From an uncultured Phascolarctobacterium sp. (GTDB taxonomy: Bacteria; Bacillota; Negativicutes; Acidaminococcales; Acidaminococcaceae): a stretch of 64,000 bases of DNA. Below the pieces are notes generated by a model that worked only from the letters and a program-made list of their open reading frames with translations, made no database searches and was not told the DNA's origin. Of the stretch, positions 7,489 through 15,310 are shown one piece after another; the stretch's first letter is position 1; each line of letters begins with the position of its first letter. The stretch covers positions 1 through 64,000 of the forward strand of contig UQLS01000008.1 in NCBI GenBank assembly GCA_900541915.1, written 5' to 3'. The translations under genes were made by a program, and so were the position numbers.

Positions 7489-9615
7489 TTATAAGTGCAG
7501 TACGCGGGCTTTAATTTCCTTGGTCTTGCCAACATTCCAGAAATTTTCACCCAGATAACCACAGGTACGACGAGTTACATTCATCAGATTATGGTCCTTG
7601 TTATGGCAAACAGGACATTCCCATTCATTATCTTCGTTGATGATGATTTCACCGTCAAAACCGCAGACATGGCAATAGTCAGATTTAGTATTAAACTCTG
7701 CATATTGGATATTATCATAGATAAAGCGGACAACATCTTCCAATGCTTCTGTATTATGACGCATATTAGGAATCTCTACATAAGAAATAGCGCCGCCAGA
7801 GGAAATTTTCTGGAACTGACTTTCAAAAGTAAATTTACTGAAAGCATCAATTTTCTCACGCACATCCACATGATAGGAATTGGTGTAGTAACCTTTATCG
7901 GTAACGTCGGCAATGCTGCCAAATTTTTCTTTATCAATACGGGCAAAACGGTAGCACAGGCTTTCTGCCGGAGTACCATACAGAGCAAAACCAATACCGG
8001 TAGCTGCTTTCCATTTATCGCAGGCACCGCGCAATCTTTCCATAACGCGTACAGCAAATTCTTCACCTTTCGGATCAGTATGGCTTACGCCTTTCATCAG
8101 TTTGGTTACTTCGTACAAGCCGATGTAGCCAAGAGAAATAGAGGAATAACCGCCTTCCAGAAATTTGTCGATAGTTTCGCCTTTACCCAGACGGGCAATA
8201 GCACCATACTGCCAGTGAACAGGGCTGACATCGCTGCGGATACCTTTCAGAGCGTTATGACGGCACATCAGCGCTTCATAGCACAGCTCCAGTCTTTCAT
8301 CCAGCAGTTCCCAGAATTTCTTTTCATCGCCGTGAGCAATAATACCGATTTGCGGCAGATTGATGGAAACAACACCCTGATTGAAACGGCCTTCAAATTT
8401 ATAGTTGCCGTTTTCATCTTTCCAGGGAGCCAGGAAGCTGCGGCAGCCCATGGGAGAGAAAACATTGCCTTCATAATTTTCACGCATTTTCTTAGCGCTG
8501 ATATAGTCAGGGTACATACGTTTAGCACTGCATTTTACTGCCAGACGGGTAATATAATCGTATTTGCCGCCTTTTAAGCAGTTATGTTCATCCAGTACAT
8601 AAACAAGTTTCGGGAATGCCGGTGTTACATAAACGCCTTTATCATTTTTAATACCCTGAAGACGCTGACGAAGAATTTCTTCTATAATCATAGCGTTTTC
8701 TTTAACGTATTCATCGTCTTCGCGCAGATTCAGGAACAGAGTAACAAACGGAGACTGACCGTTAGTAGTCATCAAAGTGTTAATCTGATACTGGATAGTC
8801 TGTACACCGCTCTGCAGTTCATAACGCAGACGTTCCTGCACCAGTTTTTCCAGTGTAGCTTCATCCAGATTACCGCCGGTAGTTTCATTGATATTATGTT
8901 TAAATTTTTCGTAGCTGCGGCGCAGATATTTACCCAAGTGGCAGATATCAACGGACTGACCGCCATACTGGCTGGAAGCTACAGAAGCGATAATCTGAGT
9001 CATAACAGTGCAGGCAACCTGGAAGCTCTTCGGGCTTTCAATCATCTTGCCGTTCATTACGGTACCGTTATCCAGCATATCGCCAATATTAATCAGGCAG
9101 CAGTTAAAAATAGGCTGTACAAAATAATCTGCATCATGGAAATGTAAAATACCATCTTCATGGGCTTTGGAAATTTTTTCCGGCAGAATCAAACGCTTGG
9201 TCAGGTCTTTGGAAACCTCACCGGCAATCAAATCGCGCTGAGTGGCAGCCATAGTAGCATTCTTATTGGAATTTTCTTCCATAACGTCTTTATTGCTGTT
9301 GCGAATCAAAGACAGGATGGATTCATCGGTAGTATTAGCCTTACGTACCAGTGCACGCTGATAACGATAGATGATGTACTGTTTAGCCAGTTCAAATTTA
9401 CCTGCGTCCATCAGGCTATGTTCTACCATATCCTGTATATCTTCTACCAGCAGACGCATTCTGTTCTTTTCCTGAACAGCATGTGCAATCTCCTGAATTT
9501 TTTCTTCCGCAATTCTGTCTTCCGGCTCTACTGCAGCATTAGCCTTCTGGATAGCAATAACTATTTTGCTGCCGTCAAAATCAACGGTCGTGCCATCGCG
9601 TTTGATAACCTTCAT
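7489..9615 (-). CDS. nrdD: Anaerobic ribonucleoside-triphosphate reductase
   Basis: NrdD reduces ribonucleoside triphosphates to deoxy forms without oxygen by glycyl-radical chemistry. The start chosen is ATG at 9615 (MKVIKRDG), with AAGGG and GGGAGG upstream; a longer frame to 9645 adds ten residues without a good site. The product has 708 residues. An N-terminal ATP-cone allosteric domain covers residues 1-90 and the catalytic 10-stranded barrel follows. A C-terminal zinc site has two CxxC pairs (CHVC, CPVC). The radical glycine lies in RRTCGYLG near the end. Together with nrdG it shows anaerobic growth. The promoter carries two NrdR-like boxes. Confidence 0.96.
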   Translation of the reverse strand: MKVIKRDGTTVDFDGSKIVIAIQKANAAVEPEDRIAEEKIQEIAHAVQEKNRMRLLVEDIQDMVEHSLMDAGKFELAKQYIIYRYQRALVRKANTTDESILSLIRNSNKDVMEENSNKNATMAATQRDLIAGEVSKDLTKRLILPEKISKAHEDGILHFHDADYFVQPIFNCCLINIGDMLDNGTVMNGKMIESPKSFQVACTVMTQIIASVASSQYGGQSVDICHLGKYLRRSYEKFKHNINETTGGNLDEATLEKLVQERLRYELQSGVQTIQYQINTLMTTNGQSPFVTLFLNLREDDEYVKENAMIIEEILRQRLQGIKNDKGVYVTPAFPKLVYVLDEHNCLKGGKYDYITRLAVKCSAKRMYPDYISAKKMRENYEGNVFSPMGCRSFLAPWKDENGNYKFEGRFNQGVVSINLPQIGIIAHGDEKKFWELLDERLELCYEALMCRHNALKGIRSDVSPVHWQYGAIARLGKGETIDKFLEGGYSSISLGYIGLYEVTKLMKGVSHTDPKGEEFAVRVMERLRGACDKWKAATGIGFALYGTPAESLCYRFARIDKEKFGSIADVTDKGYYTNSYHVDVREKIDAFSKFTFESQFQKISSGGAISYVEIPNMRHNTEALEDVVRFIYDNIQYAEFNTKSDYCHVCGFDGEIIINEDNEWECPVCHNKDHNLMNVTRRTCGYLGENFWNVGKTKEIKARVLHL

Positions 9616-9728
9616 TTCCCTTGCCTCCCACAAATATCTTCTCAAAAATCAATATTATTCCACATTTATCATCAATTTTTTCTTAGTAAAAAAGAAATGC
9701 ACAACAACCTGTTGTTGCTGCAGTTAAA

Positions 9729-9782
9729 ATTCTAACACAATATATCTAGTCTGTCAAAGCTTTTCCCTACCATATATTGAGT
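9729..9782 (-). promoter_or_regulatory. nrdDG promoter with tandem NrdR-like boxes
   Basis: On the minus strand -35 TTGACA (9752-9757), 17-nt spacer, -10 TAGAAT (9729-9734). Two near matches to the palindromic NrdR box ACACWATATATWGTGT lie at 9735-9750 (in the spacer) and 9767-9782 (upstream of -35). They start 32 bp apart, about three helical turns, as in known NrdR operators. The remainder of the 395-nt gap between nrdD and the DMT gene holds nothing else I can identify. Confidence 0.65.
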
Positions 9783-9945
9783 TTTTTCTTGTAAAAAAGA
9801 CTTGACTTTTTCTCTCTGTTGCACTCTTGCCAGCAATAACCGATAATAGCAAATACCCTTTACACTGCCAGTCCTGCCACAGAGTAACTTTCAGGTAAAA
9901 CAGCTGCAAAAGTACACCAAGATACTTTTTTTCAGTAACATTGTC

Positions 9946-9973
9946 TTGTAAATCATTTAAAAAATGCTATAAT
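9946..9973 (+). promoter_or_regulatory. Promoter of the DMT exporter gene
   Basis: -35 TTGTAA (9946-9951), 16-nt spacer, -10 TATAAT (9968-9973), ending 37 nt before the start codon. Confidence 0.5.
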
Positions 9974-10010
9974 AAATTTCATTACACTACTTTTTCAGGA
10001 GTATTATTAT

Positions 10011-10949
10011 ATGAACGAACAACCAACTACAACTACCAGCAGCGGCAGTGGTATTTTTATGCTGACGCTGTGCTCATTTATCTGGGGTACAGCCTTTATT
10101 GCTCAAAGCCTTGGCGGACAAATTATGGGCCCTATGACCTTTAATGGTTCACGCAGCATCTTGGCAACATTATTTTTACTGCCAGCTATTTTTATCTTTG
10201 ACCATTTTAATGGTAAAAAATGCAGTTTTTGGGGTACGGACGACCCGGCAGAACGCAAAAAGCTCTGGCGGGGCGGCATTATCTGCGGCTTAGTACTGAC
10301 CATAGACTCTCTGTTTCAGCAGACTGGCATGATGTACACCTCTGTCGGTAAAGGCGGCTTTATTACTTCTCTGTATATTGTTATCGTACCTCTTTTAGGC
10401 CGTTTTGTTTTTGGACGTACAGTTAATATCCTGCAATGGATCAGCGTAGCAGTTGCTTCAGTAGGTATGTATTTCATCTGCCTTAACAAAAGCTTCTCCA
10501 TCAACAAAGGGGATATGTTTATTTTAGGCAGTGCCTTTTTCTTCGCTATGCATATTCTCAGCGTAGAACATTTTGCCCAGGGCGTAGATGGTGTCAGACT
10601 TTCCTTTTTCCAGTTTGCCACCTGTACTGTTGCCAACTTTATCCTCATGTTCATTTTTGAAAAGCCCACGCTGCAGCAGGTAGAACTGGCACTCTTGCCC
10701 ATCTGCTATGCCGGTATCATGTCCAGCGGCATTGCTTACACACTGCAGATTATCGGTCAGACAAGAGTAAACGTGGTGCTGGCTACCATATTGCTGAGCC
10801 TGGAATCAGTCTTTGCCGTACTCAGCGGCTGGCTTATCCTCAATCAGATTTTAACCATGCGTGAAATCTTTGGCTGTTTACTGGTTTTTGCCGCCATCAT
10901 GCTGGCGCAGCTGCCACCACAGCTTTTAGGAATTAAAAATAAAGCATAA
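10011..10949 (+). CDS. DMT superfamily (EamA) transporter
   Basis: The 312-residue protein has about ten hydrophobic segments arranged as two EamA repeats of five, the normal drug/metabolite transporter layout. The first repeat opens with FMLTLCSFIWGTAFIAQ, and the second ends with LESVFAVLSGWLILNQ, a common EamA signature. The substrate cannot be told from sequence; family members export amino acids, metabolites or drugs. AGGAG precedes the ATG. It is transcribed alone, between its own promoter and the terminator at 10956-10985. Confidence 0.9.
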   Translation: MNEQPTTTTSSGSGIFMLTLCSFIWGTAFIAQSLGGQIMGPMTFNGSRSILATLFLLPAIFIFDHFNGKKCSFWGTDDPAERKKLWRGGIICGLVLTIDSLFQQTGMMYTSVGKGGFITSLYIVIVPLLGRFVFGRTVNILQWISVAVASVGMYFICLNKSFSINKGDMFILGSAFFFAMHILSVEHFAQGVDGVRLSFFQFATCTVANFILMFIFEKPTLQQVELALLPICYAGIMSSGIAYTLQIIGQTRVNVVLATILLSLESVFAVLSGWLILNQILTMREIFGCLLVFAAIMLAQLPPQLLGIKNKA

Positions 10950-10955
10950 AAAAAC

Positions 10956-10985
10956 CGCAGCAGAAAATCCTGCTGCGTTTTTTTT
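10956..10985. terminator. Terminator after the DMT exporter gene
   Basis: Stem CGCAGCAG (10956-10963) pairs with CTGCTGCG (10970-10977), followed by a run of eight T. The A-run before it lets it also serve the minus-strand hydrolase gene. Confidence 0.85.
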
Positions 10986-11535
10986 ATTTATCAGTACTGC
11001 TGAACCACTCCTCCAGCAGCGGCTCAGCATAAAGTCCCATAGCTTTATAGGCAGCAGCAGTAGGATGTACACCATCTAAATAAGACTGCTTCCGCTCCTT
11101 TTGCGTCAGTCCCAGCGCCGGCTGCAAATCAAGCAGCTTAACCCGCTCCGCAAACTGTTCCTGGATAGCCTGCTTCAACGCTTCCAGATGAACATTCAGT
11201 TCAGGTTCGCTGCTTATCAAAGGCAAGATGATGCACAGCTGATAACCATGCTCTTTACACCAAGTGCAGATCTTTGTTAAATCCTCTAAAATAAAGCGCT
11301 GCGGACGCATCTGCAGCAAATCATTGGCTCCGCCTAAAAAGATAATATGCTTAACATATTCCGGCAGCATGGTATTTTTCAGACGCTGCAGGATATCATC
11401 ACAGCAGTCGCCGCACAAACCGTAGTTTAGCAGGCGCATCCTGCCAACACTTTCTGCTGCCGCGATCCACGAATGTCTTGCACCGAAAGGGAAACCCTGT
11501 ATTAAAGAATCACCAAAGCAAGCTGCATAATACAT
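10984..11535 (-). CDS. SGNH/GDSL-type hydrolase
   Basis: A 183-residue esterase or lipase of the SGNH fold. The block I GDS motif with catalytic serine S10, the block III GGAND motif, and the C-terminal DGVHPT motif with the Asp-His pair are all present. There is no signal peptide, so it is probably cytoplasmic. The start chosen is ATG at 11535, with AGGGG 8 nt upstream; a GTG at 11544 abuts that same site. Known relatives include arylesterases and the TesA type; the natural substrate is unknown. The rhodanese gene lies 24 nt upstream on the same strand. Confidence 0.88.
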   Translation of the reverse strand: MYYAACFGDSLIQGFPFGARHSWIAAAESVGRMRLLNYGLCGDCCDDILQRLKNTMLPEYVKHIIFLGGANDLLQMRPQRFILEDLTKICTWCKEHGYQLCIILPLISSEPELNVHLEALKQAIQEQFAERVKLLDLQPALGLTQKERKQSYLDGVHPTAAAYKAMGLYAEPLLEEWFSSTDK

Positions 11536-11559
11536 GCGTAACACCCCTTTCAGAGCAGA

Positions 11560-11937
11560 TTATTTTTCCAGCTGACCCTTCCAACGGCTGATACCGCCAA
11601 AATCTGCAACATTAGTATAGCCAAGTTTACCAAGTGTTTCCGCTGCAATAGCACTGCGGCGGCCACTGCGGCAGTAAACAATGATCTCTTTAGACTTATC
11701 AGGCAGAGTAACTGCAGCTGCTGCGGCAATTCTGTCATAAGGCAGCAATACTGCACCAGGAATATGTCCTTCGTTATACTCTTCCTGGGTTCTTACATCC
11801 AGCAAAACAAAACCAGCCTGCGCTGCCAGTTTCTTTTCCAGCTCAGCATACTGTACAAGCTCTTTAGTGCTGCCATGCTGCATAAAAAAGAAAAGTCCGC
11901 CTACAACAATGCATAAAGCCAGTAAATATTTCATCAT
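11560..11937 (-). CDS. Membrane-anchored rhodanese-like protein
   Basis: The 125-residue protein has an N-terminal signal anchor (residues 3-20) and a single rhodanese domain. The active-site loop YCRSGRRS holds the persulfide-forming cysteine. The LLDVRTQEEYNEGHIPGA stretch is typical. The catalytic domain should face the periplasm or the outer side of the membrane. Single-domain exported rhodaneses act in sulfur transfer or redox handling; the acceptor is unknown. It probably shares a transcript with the SGNH hydrolase. Confidence 0.9.
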   Translation of the reverse strand: MMKYLLALCIVVGGLFFFMQHGSTKELVQYAELEKKLAAQAGFVLLDVRTQEEYNEGHIPGAVLLPYDRIAAAAAVTLPDKSKEIIVYCRSGRRSAIAAETLGKLGYTNVADFGGISRWKGQLEK

Positions 11938-12001
11938 TATATCACTCCTAATCGAATAATAATCCTCTATTGATATTTATTATATCAAATGTTGGTTAAT
12001 A

Positions 12002-12030
12002 TTTACAAGGGATATCTGCCATGCTAAAAT
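12002..12030 (+). promoter_or_regulatory. Promoter of the iron alcohol dehydrogenase gene
   Basis: -35 TTTACA (12002-12007), exact 17-nt spacer, -10 TAAAAT (12025-12030). GGAGG follows at 12065-12069, 7 nt before the ATG. Confidence 0.6.
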
Positions 12031-12076
12031 TTAATATAGAAACAGTTACATTTTATTTTAGACAGGAGGAAGTTAA

Positions 12077-13261
12077 ATGGATTTTTTCAAATATCATGCA
12101 CCTACACAAGTTATCTTCGGCAAAGATACAGAAAAACAAGTTGGCTCTCTGTGCAAAGCATGGGGCGCACATAAAGTATTGATACATTTCGGCGGCAGCA
12201 GCGCCCAAAAATCCGGCTTGCTGGACCGCATCTGCGACAGTCTGCGTGAAGCAGGTCTGGAATACGTACTTTTAGGCGGTGTAGTTCCCAATCCGCGCCT
12301 GTCTAAAATTAAAGAAGGCGTAGAATTATGCCGTAAAGAAGGCGCAGACTTCATCTTAGCCGTAGGCGGCGGCAGCGTTATCGACAGCGCCAAAGGTATC
12401 GGCTACGGACTGGTAAATGAAGGCGAGCTGTGGGATTATTACATGGGCCAAAAACGTCCTACCGGCTGTGCTCCTATCGGTACTGTATTGACAATTGCAG
12501 CAGCAGGCAGTGAAATGAGTACTTCCTCTGTTGTTACCAACGAAGAAGGCTGGCTTAAACGTAACCTGCAGTCAGAATACTCTTTCTGCAAATTTGCTGT
12601 AATGAATCCTGAACTTACCTATACCCTGCCGGCATATCAGACTGCCAGCGGCTGTACAGATATCATCGTTCACAGTATGGAACGTTATTTTACCGCTGCA
12701 GAAACCTGTCAGCTGGATATTATCGACAGAATGAGCGAGCAATTGATGCGCGACGTAATGCGTAATGTAAAAATCGCGCTCAAAGATCCTCACAATTATG
12801 ATGCACGTGCTGAAATTATGTGGTGCGGTACTCTTTCCCATAATGACACAACCGGTGACCGCAGCTTTGGCGACTGGTCCTGCCATCAGCTGGAGCATGA
12901 GCTGAGCGGTATTTATGATATTGCTCACGGCGCAGGTCTGGCAGCTGTCTGGGGTACCTGGGCACGTTATGTATATCGTGATAACCTCCCTCGTTTTGTA
13001 CAGTTTGCAGTTAATGTAATGGGTGTACCAAACAACTTCCGTAACCCGGAAGCAACCGCTCTGGAAGGCATAGCTGCACTGGAAGATTTCTTCCGCAGCA
13101 TCGGCATGCCTACCTCCATCAGCCAGGCAGGTATCGAGCTGCATGAAGCAGAAATCAAAGAACTGGCCTATAAATGCAGCTTTAATAACACTCGTACTAT
13201 CGGCGCAGTAAAGAAACTTACTTTGGAAGATATGGAAAATATTTACAGACTGGCACGCTGA
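12077..13261 (+). CDS. Iron-containing alcohol dehydrogenase (BdhA/YqhD group)
   Basis: A 394-residue NAD(P)H-dependent alcohol dehydrogenase or aldehyde reductase of the iron family. The cofactor loop GGGSVIDSAK lies near residue 98. Metal ligands are expected at the Asp of GCTDIIVHS and at the His residues of that motif, of CHQLEHEL and of IAHGAGL. The SCHQLEHELSG region resembles butanol dehydrogenase and YqhD more than AdhE. The physiological substrate is not determined; aldehyde disposal in fermentation is plausible. It is transcribed alone, with a clear promoter and terminator. Confidence 0.93.
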   Translation: MDFFKYHAPTQVIFGKDTEKQVGSLCKAWGAHKVLIHFGGSSAQKSGLLDRICDSLREAGLEYVLLGGVVPNPRLSKIKEGVELCRKEGADFILAVGGGSVIDSAKGIGYGLVNEGELWDYYMGQKRPTGCAPIGTVLTIAAAGSEMSTSSVVTNEEGWLKRNLQSEYSFCKFAVMNPELTYTLPAYQTASGCTDIIVHSMERYFTAAETCQLDIIDRMSEQLMRDVMRNVKIALKDPHNYDARAEIMWCGTLSHNDTTGDRSFGDWSCHQLEHELSGIYDIAHGAGLAAVWGTWARYVYRDNLPRFVQFAVNVMGVPNNFRNPEATALEGIAALEDFFRSIGMPTSISQAGIELHEAEIKELAYKCSFNNTRTIGAVKKLTLEDMENIYRLAR

Positions 13262-13270
13262 CAGAAAAAG

Positions 13271-13312
13271 AAAAGCAGTTTGAAAGCAATGTTTTCAAAC
13301 TGCTTTTTTATT
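13271..13312. terminator. Terminator after the alcohol dehydrogenase gene
   Basis: A stem of about 15 bp (13271-13285 with 13293-13307) is followed by T-rich sequence. It is also positioned at the stop of the minus-strand membrane protein gene. Confidence 0.8.
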
Positions 13313-13620
13313 TAGCTGAGAAACTCTCCCGCAAAACAGCCTGCTGCCGATACAATGGCATAAAATACGCTGTATCCAAAAGCGGTAGCGTTAAAATAAA
13401 AATACATACTGGGCAGGAACAGGACAACCGTCAACACGATCATTACCCATTGAAAACGATGTCTGCGGCAGCACATAAAGCTGCTGAAAAAAACAATCAA
13501 AGGCATACAGGCAAGCAGAATAAACATAGCTGAACCTGTATCATTCATCAACAGGGGCAAAAGGTAATAGGCGGCAGCTAAGACAGAGGCATAAGGCAAA
13601 AAAATTGTCTTATTCTCCAC
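13312..13620 (-). CDS. Small multi-pass membrane protein, unknown function
   Basis: The start is probably GTG at 13620, with AAGGA 7 nt upstream, giving 102 residues. A longer frame from 13662 runs inside the peroxiredoxin gene and lacks a ribosome site. Three to four hydrophobic segments fill most of the chain, separated by the basic loop CCRRHRF. I do not recognise the family. The start overlaps the end of the peroxiredoxin gene by 11 nt, so the two are co-transcribed and probably coupled. Confidence 0.6.
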   Translation of the reverse strand: MENKTIFLPYASVLAAAYYLLPLLMNDTGSAMFILLACMPLIVFFSSFMCCRRHRFQWVMIVLTVVLFLPSMYFYFNATAFGYSVFYAIVSAAGCFAGEFLS

Positions 13621-14086
13621 AGCTGCATCCTTCCCGCAGATATCCGAGGACATCTGCAACATTAGCCTCCGGTTTTACCTTTGTCCAGGCAGCCTCTATC
13701 ACTCCCTGCTCATCAATAACATAGGTGGAACGCACCACACCCATGCTTACCTTTCCGTACAGCTTTTTTTCCTGCCATACATCATAAGCCTGAATAGCCT
13801 GCAGTTCCGGATCGGACAAAAGCAGGAAAGGCAGTTCATTTTTGGCAGCAAAATTAAAATGCGATTTAACGCTGTCCTTACTAATACCAATAATTACTGC
13901 TCCCAAAGCTGCGTATTCCGCAAAAGCATCACGAAATGCCTGTGCCTGACGAGTGCATCCCGGTGTAGAATCCTTGGGATAAAAATAAAGTACGACCTTC
14001 TTTCCCAGAAAATCTTTCAGGCTTACTTCTTTACCGTCTTTATCCTGCAGTGTAAAAGCAGGTGCTTGCGTACCAATCTCTAACAT
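13610..14086 (-). CDS. bcp: Thioredoxin-dependent peroxiredoxin (BCP/PrxQ type)
   Basis: A 158-residue thiol peroxidase. The fold and the TPGCT motif with peroxidatic cysteine C44 are clear. The usual resolving cysteine five residues on is replaced by glutamine (Q49), as in the one-Cys PrxQ subgroup. A C-terminal CSC pair (C154, C156) is unusual and might serve as an alternative resolving or metal-binding site. No signal peptide, so it should act in the cytoplasm. It is followed by an overlapping membrane protein gene. Confidence 0.93.
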   Translation of the reverse strand: MLEIGTQAPAFTLQDKDGKEVSLKDFLGKKVVLYFYPKDSTPGCTRQAQAFRDAFAEYAALGAVIIGISKDSVKSHFNFAAKNELPFLLLSDPELQAIQAYDVWQEKKLYGKVSMGVVRSTYVIDEQGVIEAAWTKVKPEANVADVLGYLREGCSCGE

Positions 14087-14189
14087 ATATTTCAGCCCTT
14101 TCGCGTAAGTTTATTATTGTTTACATAAAGTTTAGCACAATAAGCAATTTTTTTCTGTGAAAGAATTGTATATATTTTCAGCTGAAAAC

Positions 14190-14218
14190 AAGAAAACCCC
14201 GCATCTTACGATGCGGGG
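14190..14218 (-). terminator. Terminator after rpmA
   Basis: Perfect 9-bp stem CCCCGCATC/GATGCGGGG with a 4-nt loop (14197-14218), followed on the minus strand by TTTTCTTG. It ends the rplU-prp-rpmA transcript. Confidence 0.85.
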
Positions 14219-14225
14219 CTGACTA

Positions 14226-14522
14226 TTACATAGCCGCTTCTTCAGCAACCGGATATACGCTGATTTGACGTTTATCACGGCCTTTGCGTTCAAATTTTAC
14301 ACGACCTTCAACTTTAGCATAGATGGTGTAATCTTTACCCATGCCTACATTGTTGCCGGGATGGAATTTGGTACCACGTTGACGTACGATGATGCTGCCT
14401 GCGGTAACCAGCTGGCTGTCATGAGCTTTAGTGCCCAGACGTTGAGCGTTGGAATCACGACCGTTGTGGGAGCTACCAGTACCTTTTTTATGTGCATGAA
14501 GCTGCAGAATAATTTCAAACAT
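14226..14522 (-). CDS. rpmA: 50S ribosomal protein L27, precursor form
   Basis: The ATG at 14522 has AGGAGG 8 nt upstream and gives 98 residues; a GTG three codons earlier lies right behind the same site. The N-terminus MFEIILQLHAHKKG carries the short extension found in Firmicutes L27, which the protease Prp removes so that the mature chain can reach the peptidyl-transferase centre. In Staphylococcus the cut follows an LQFFA-type motif; here the corresponding residues are LQLHA. The HKKGTGSSHNGRDS signature is typical of L27. It lies directly after prp. Confidence 0.97.
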   Translation of the reverse strand: MFEIILQLHAHKKGTGSSHNGRDSNAQRLGTKAHDSQLVTAGSIIVRQRGTKFHPGNNVGMGKDYTIYAKVEGRVKFERKGRDKRQISVYPVAEEAAM

Positions 14523-14527
14523 TACTT

Positions 14528-14854
14528 TCACCTCCTATGTTCTTTAATCCGAACATATTGCGGACACTGACGAGCAATGGAATCAAGCCCACAGAGCATA
14601 GTTTCCAGTATTGCCTGTGTCAGGTCGTCAGGTGCACTGTTCAATGCTACCTTTAATATACCGTCATCTTCATTGAACGTATATGACGGCTTTAATTTCA
14701 AATATCGTTCCAGTCCCATCACAGGAGCCTGAGTAAGAGCAGATACAGCACTGCAGATAATATCCTGCCCTGCTTCTGCATAGCCGGCGTGACCGCTGAC
14801 CTGATACCTCGTAATAAGGCCCTGTTCGTTCCTGTACAAATCAACAGTAATCAT
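14528..14854 (-). CDS. prp: Ribosomal-processing cysteine protease Prp
   Basis: A 108-residue cysteine protease that trims the L27 N-terminus. Catalytic H22 (in GHAGYAE) and C34 (in DIICSAVS) are both visible with the family spacing. It lies between rplU and rpmA, 5 nt from each or less, the standard arrangement in species whose L27 has an N-terminal extension. Confidence 0.95.
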   Translation of the reverse strand: MITVDLYRNEQGLITRYQVSGHAGYAEAGQDIICSAVSALTQAPVMGLERYLKLKPSYTFNEDDGILKVALNSAPDDLTQAILETMLCGLDSIARQCPQYVRIKEHRR

Positions 14855-14859
14855 TGCTA

Positions 14860-15171
14860 TTAAGCTTCGATTTTAGCGATTTCAACAGTGGTGAACGGTT
14901 GACGATGACCTTGACGTTTACGATAGTTGGATTTTGCTTTGTATTTGAAAACGAAGATTTTGTCAGCTTTGCCGTGTTCAACAACTTTAGCTACAACTTT
15001 CGCACCAGCTACAACCGGAGTGCCGATTTTAACATCAGCATCGTTAACTACGGTGAGAACGTCTTCAAAAACAACTTCAGCACCAACTTCTGCATTCAGT
15101 TTTTCAACTTGCAGGGTTTCGCCTTCGCTTACACGGTATTGTTTACCGCCGGTTTTGATAATTGCGTACAT
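14860..15171 (-). CDS. rplU: 50S ribosomal protein L21
   Basis: A 103-residue ribosomal protein binding 23S rRNA. MYAIIKTGGKQYRV at the start and YRKRQGHRQPFT near the end are family hallmarks. GGGAGG precedes the ATG. A long structured leader with its own promoter lies in front, consistent with autoregulation. Confidence 0.97.
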   Translation of the reverse strand: MYAIIKTGGKQYRVSEGETLQVEKLNAEVGAEVVFEDVLTVVNDADVKIGTPVVAGAKVVAKVVEHGKADKIFVFKYKAKSNYRKRQGHRQPFTTVEIAKIEA

Positions 15172-15275
15172 CTATTGCACCTCCCTTATGATAGACTCGC
15201 CAAATACGGTACTCTGCTTTCAGAGTTTACGGGACCTCTCTGCGCGGTTGGGGACGGACTACTCACAGTCCATAC
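15172..15275 (-). ncRNA. Putative L21 leader (ribosomal protein autoregulatory RNA)
   Basis: About 104 nt between the promoter and rplU. It contains a hairpin GGACT/AGTCC (15256-15271), a conserved-looking unpaired stretch AACCGCGCAGAGAGGT, and a hairpin ACTCTG/CAGAGT with a 4-nt loop (15211-15226). Position and motifs fit the L21 leader family of Firmicutes. A covariance-model search was not possible here. Confidence 0.6.
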
Positions 15276-15281
15276 TGGTAT

Positions 15282-15310
15282 ATTTTACCCTGCATAAAAT
15301 TATTTGTCAA
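15282..15310 (-). promoter_or_regulatory. rplU-prp-rpmA promoter
   Basis: On the minus strand -35 TTGACA (15305-15310), exact 17-nt spacer, -10 TAAAAT (15282-15287). The -35 box lies over the last codons of rng, so the ribosomal genes have a promoter separate from rng. Confidence 0.7.

Noticed and set aside
7495..8577. A 360-codon plus-strand frame opposite nrdD
   Set aside because: Antisense to a certain gene; the predicted protein is a low-complexity mix of Phe, Ile and Ala with no domain, and no ribosome site.
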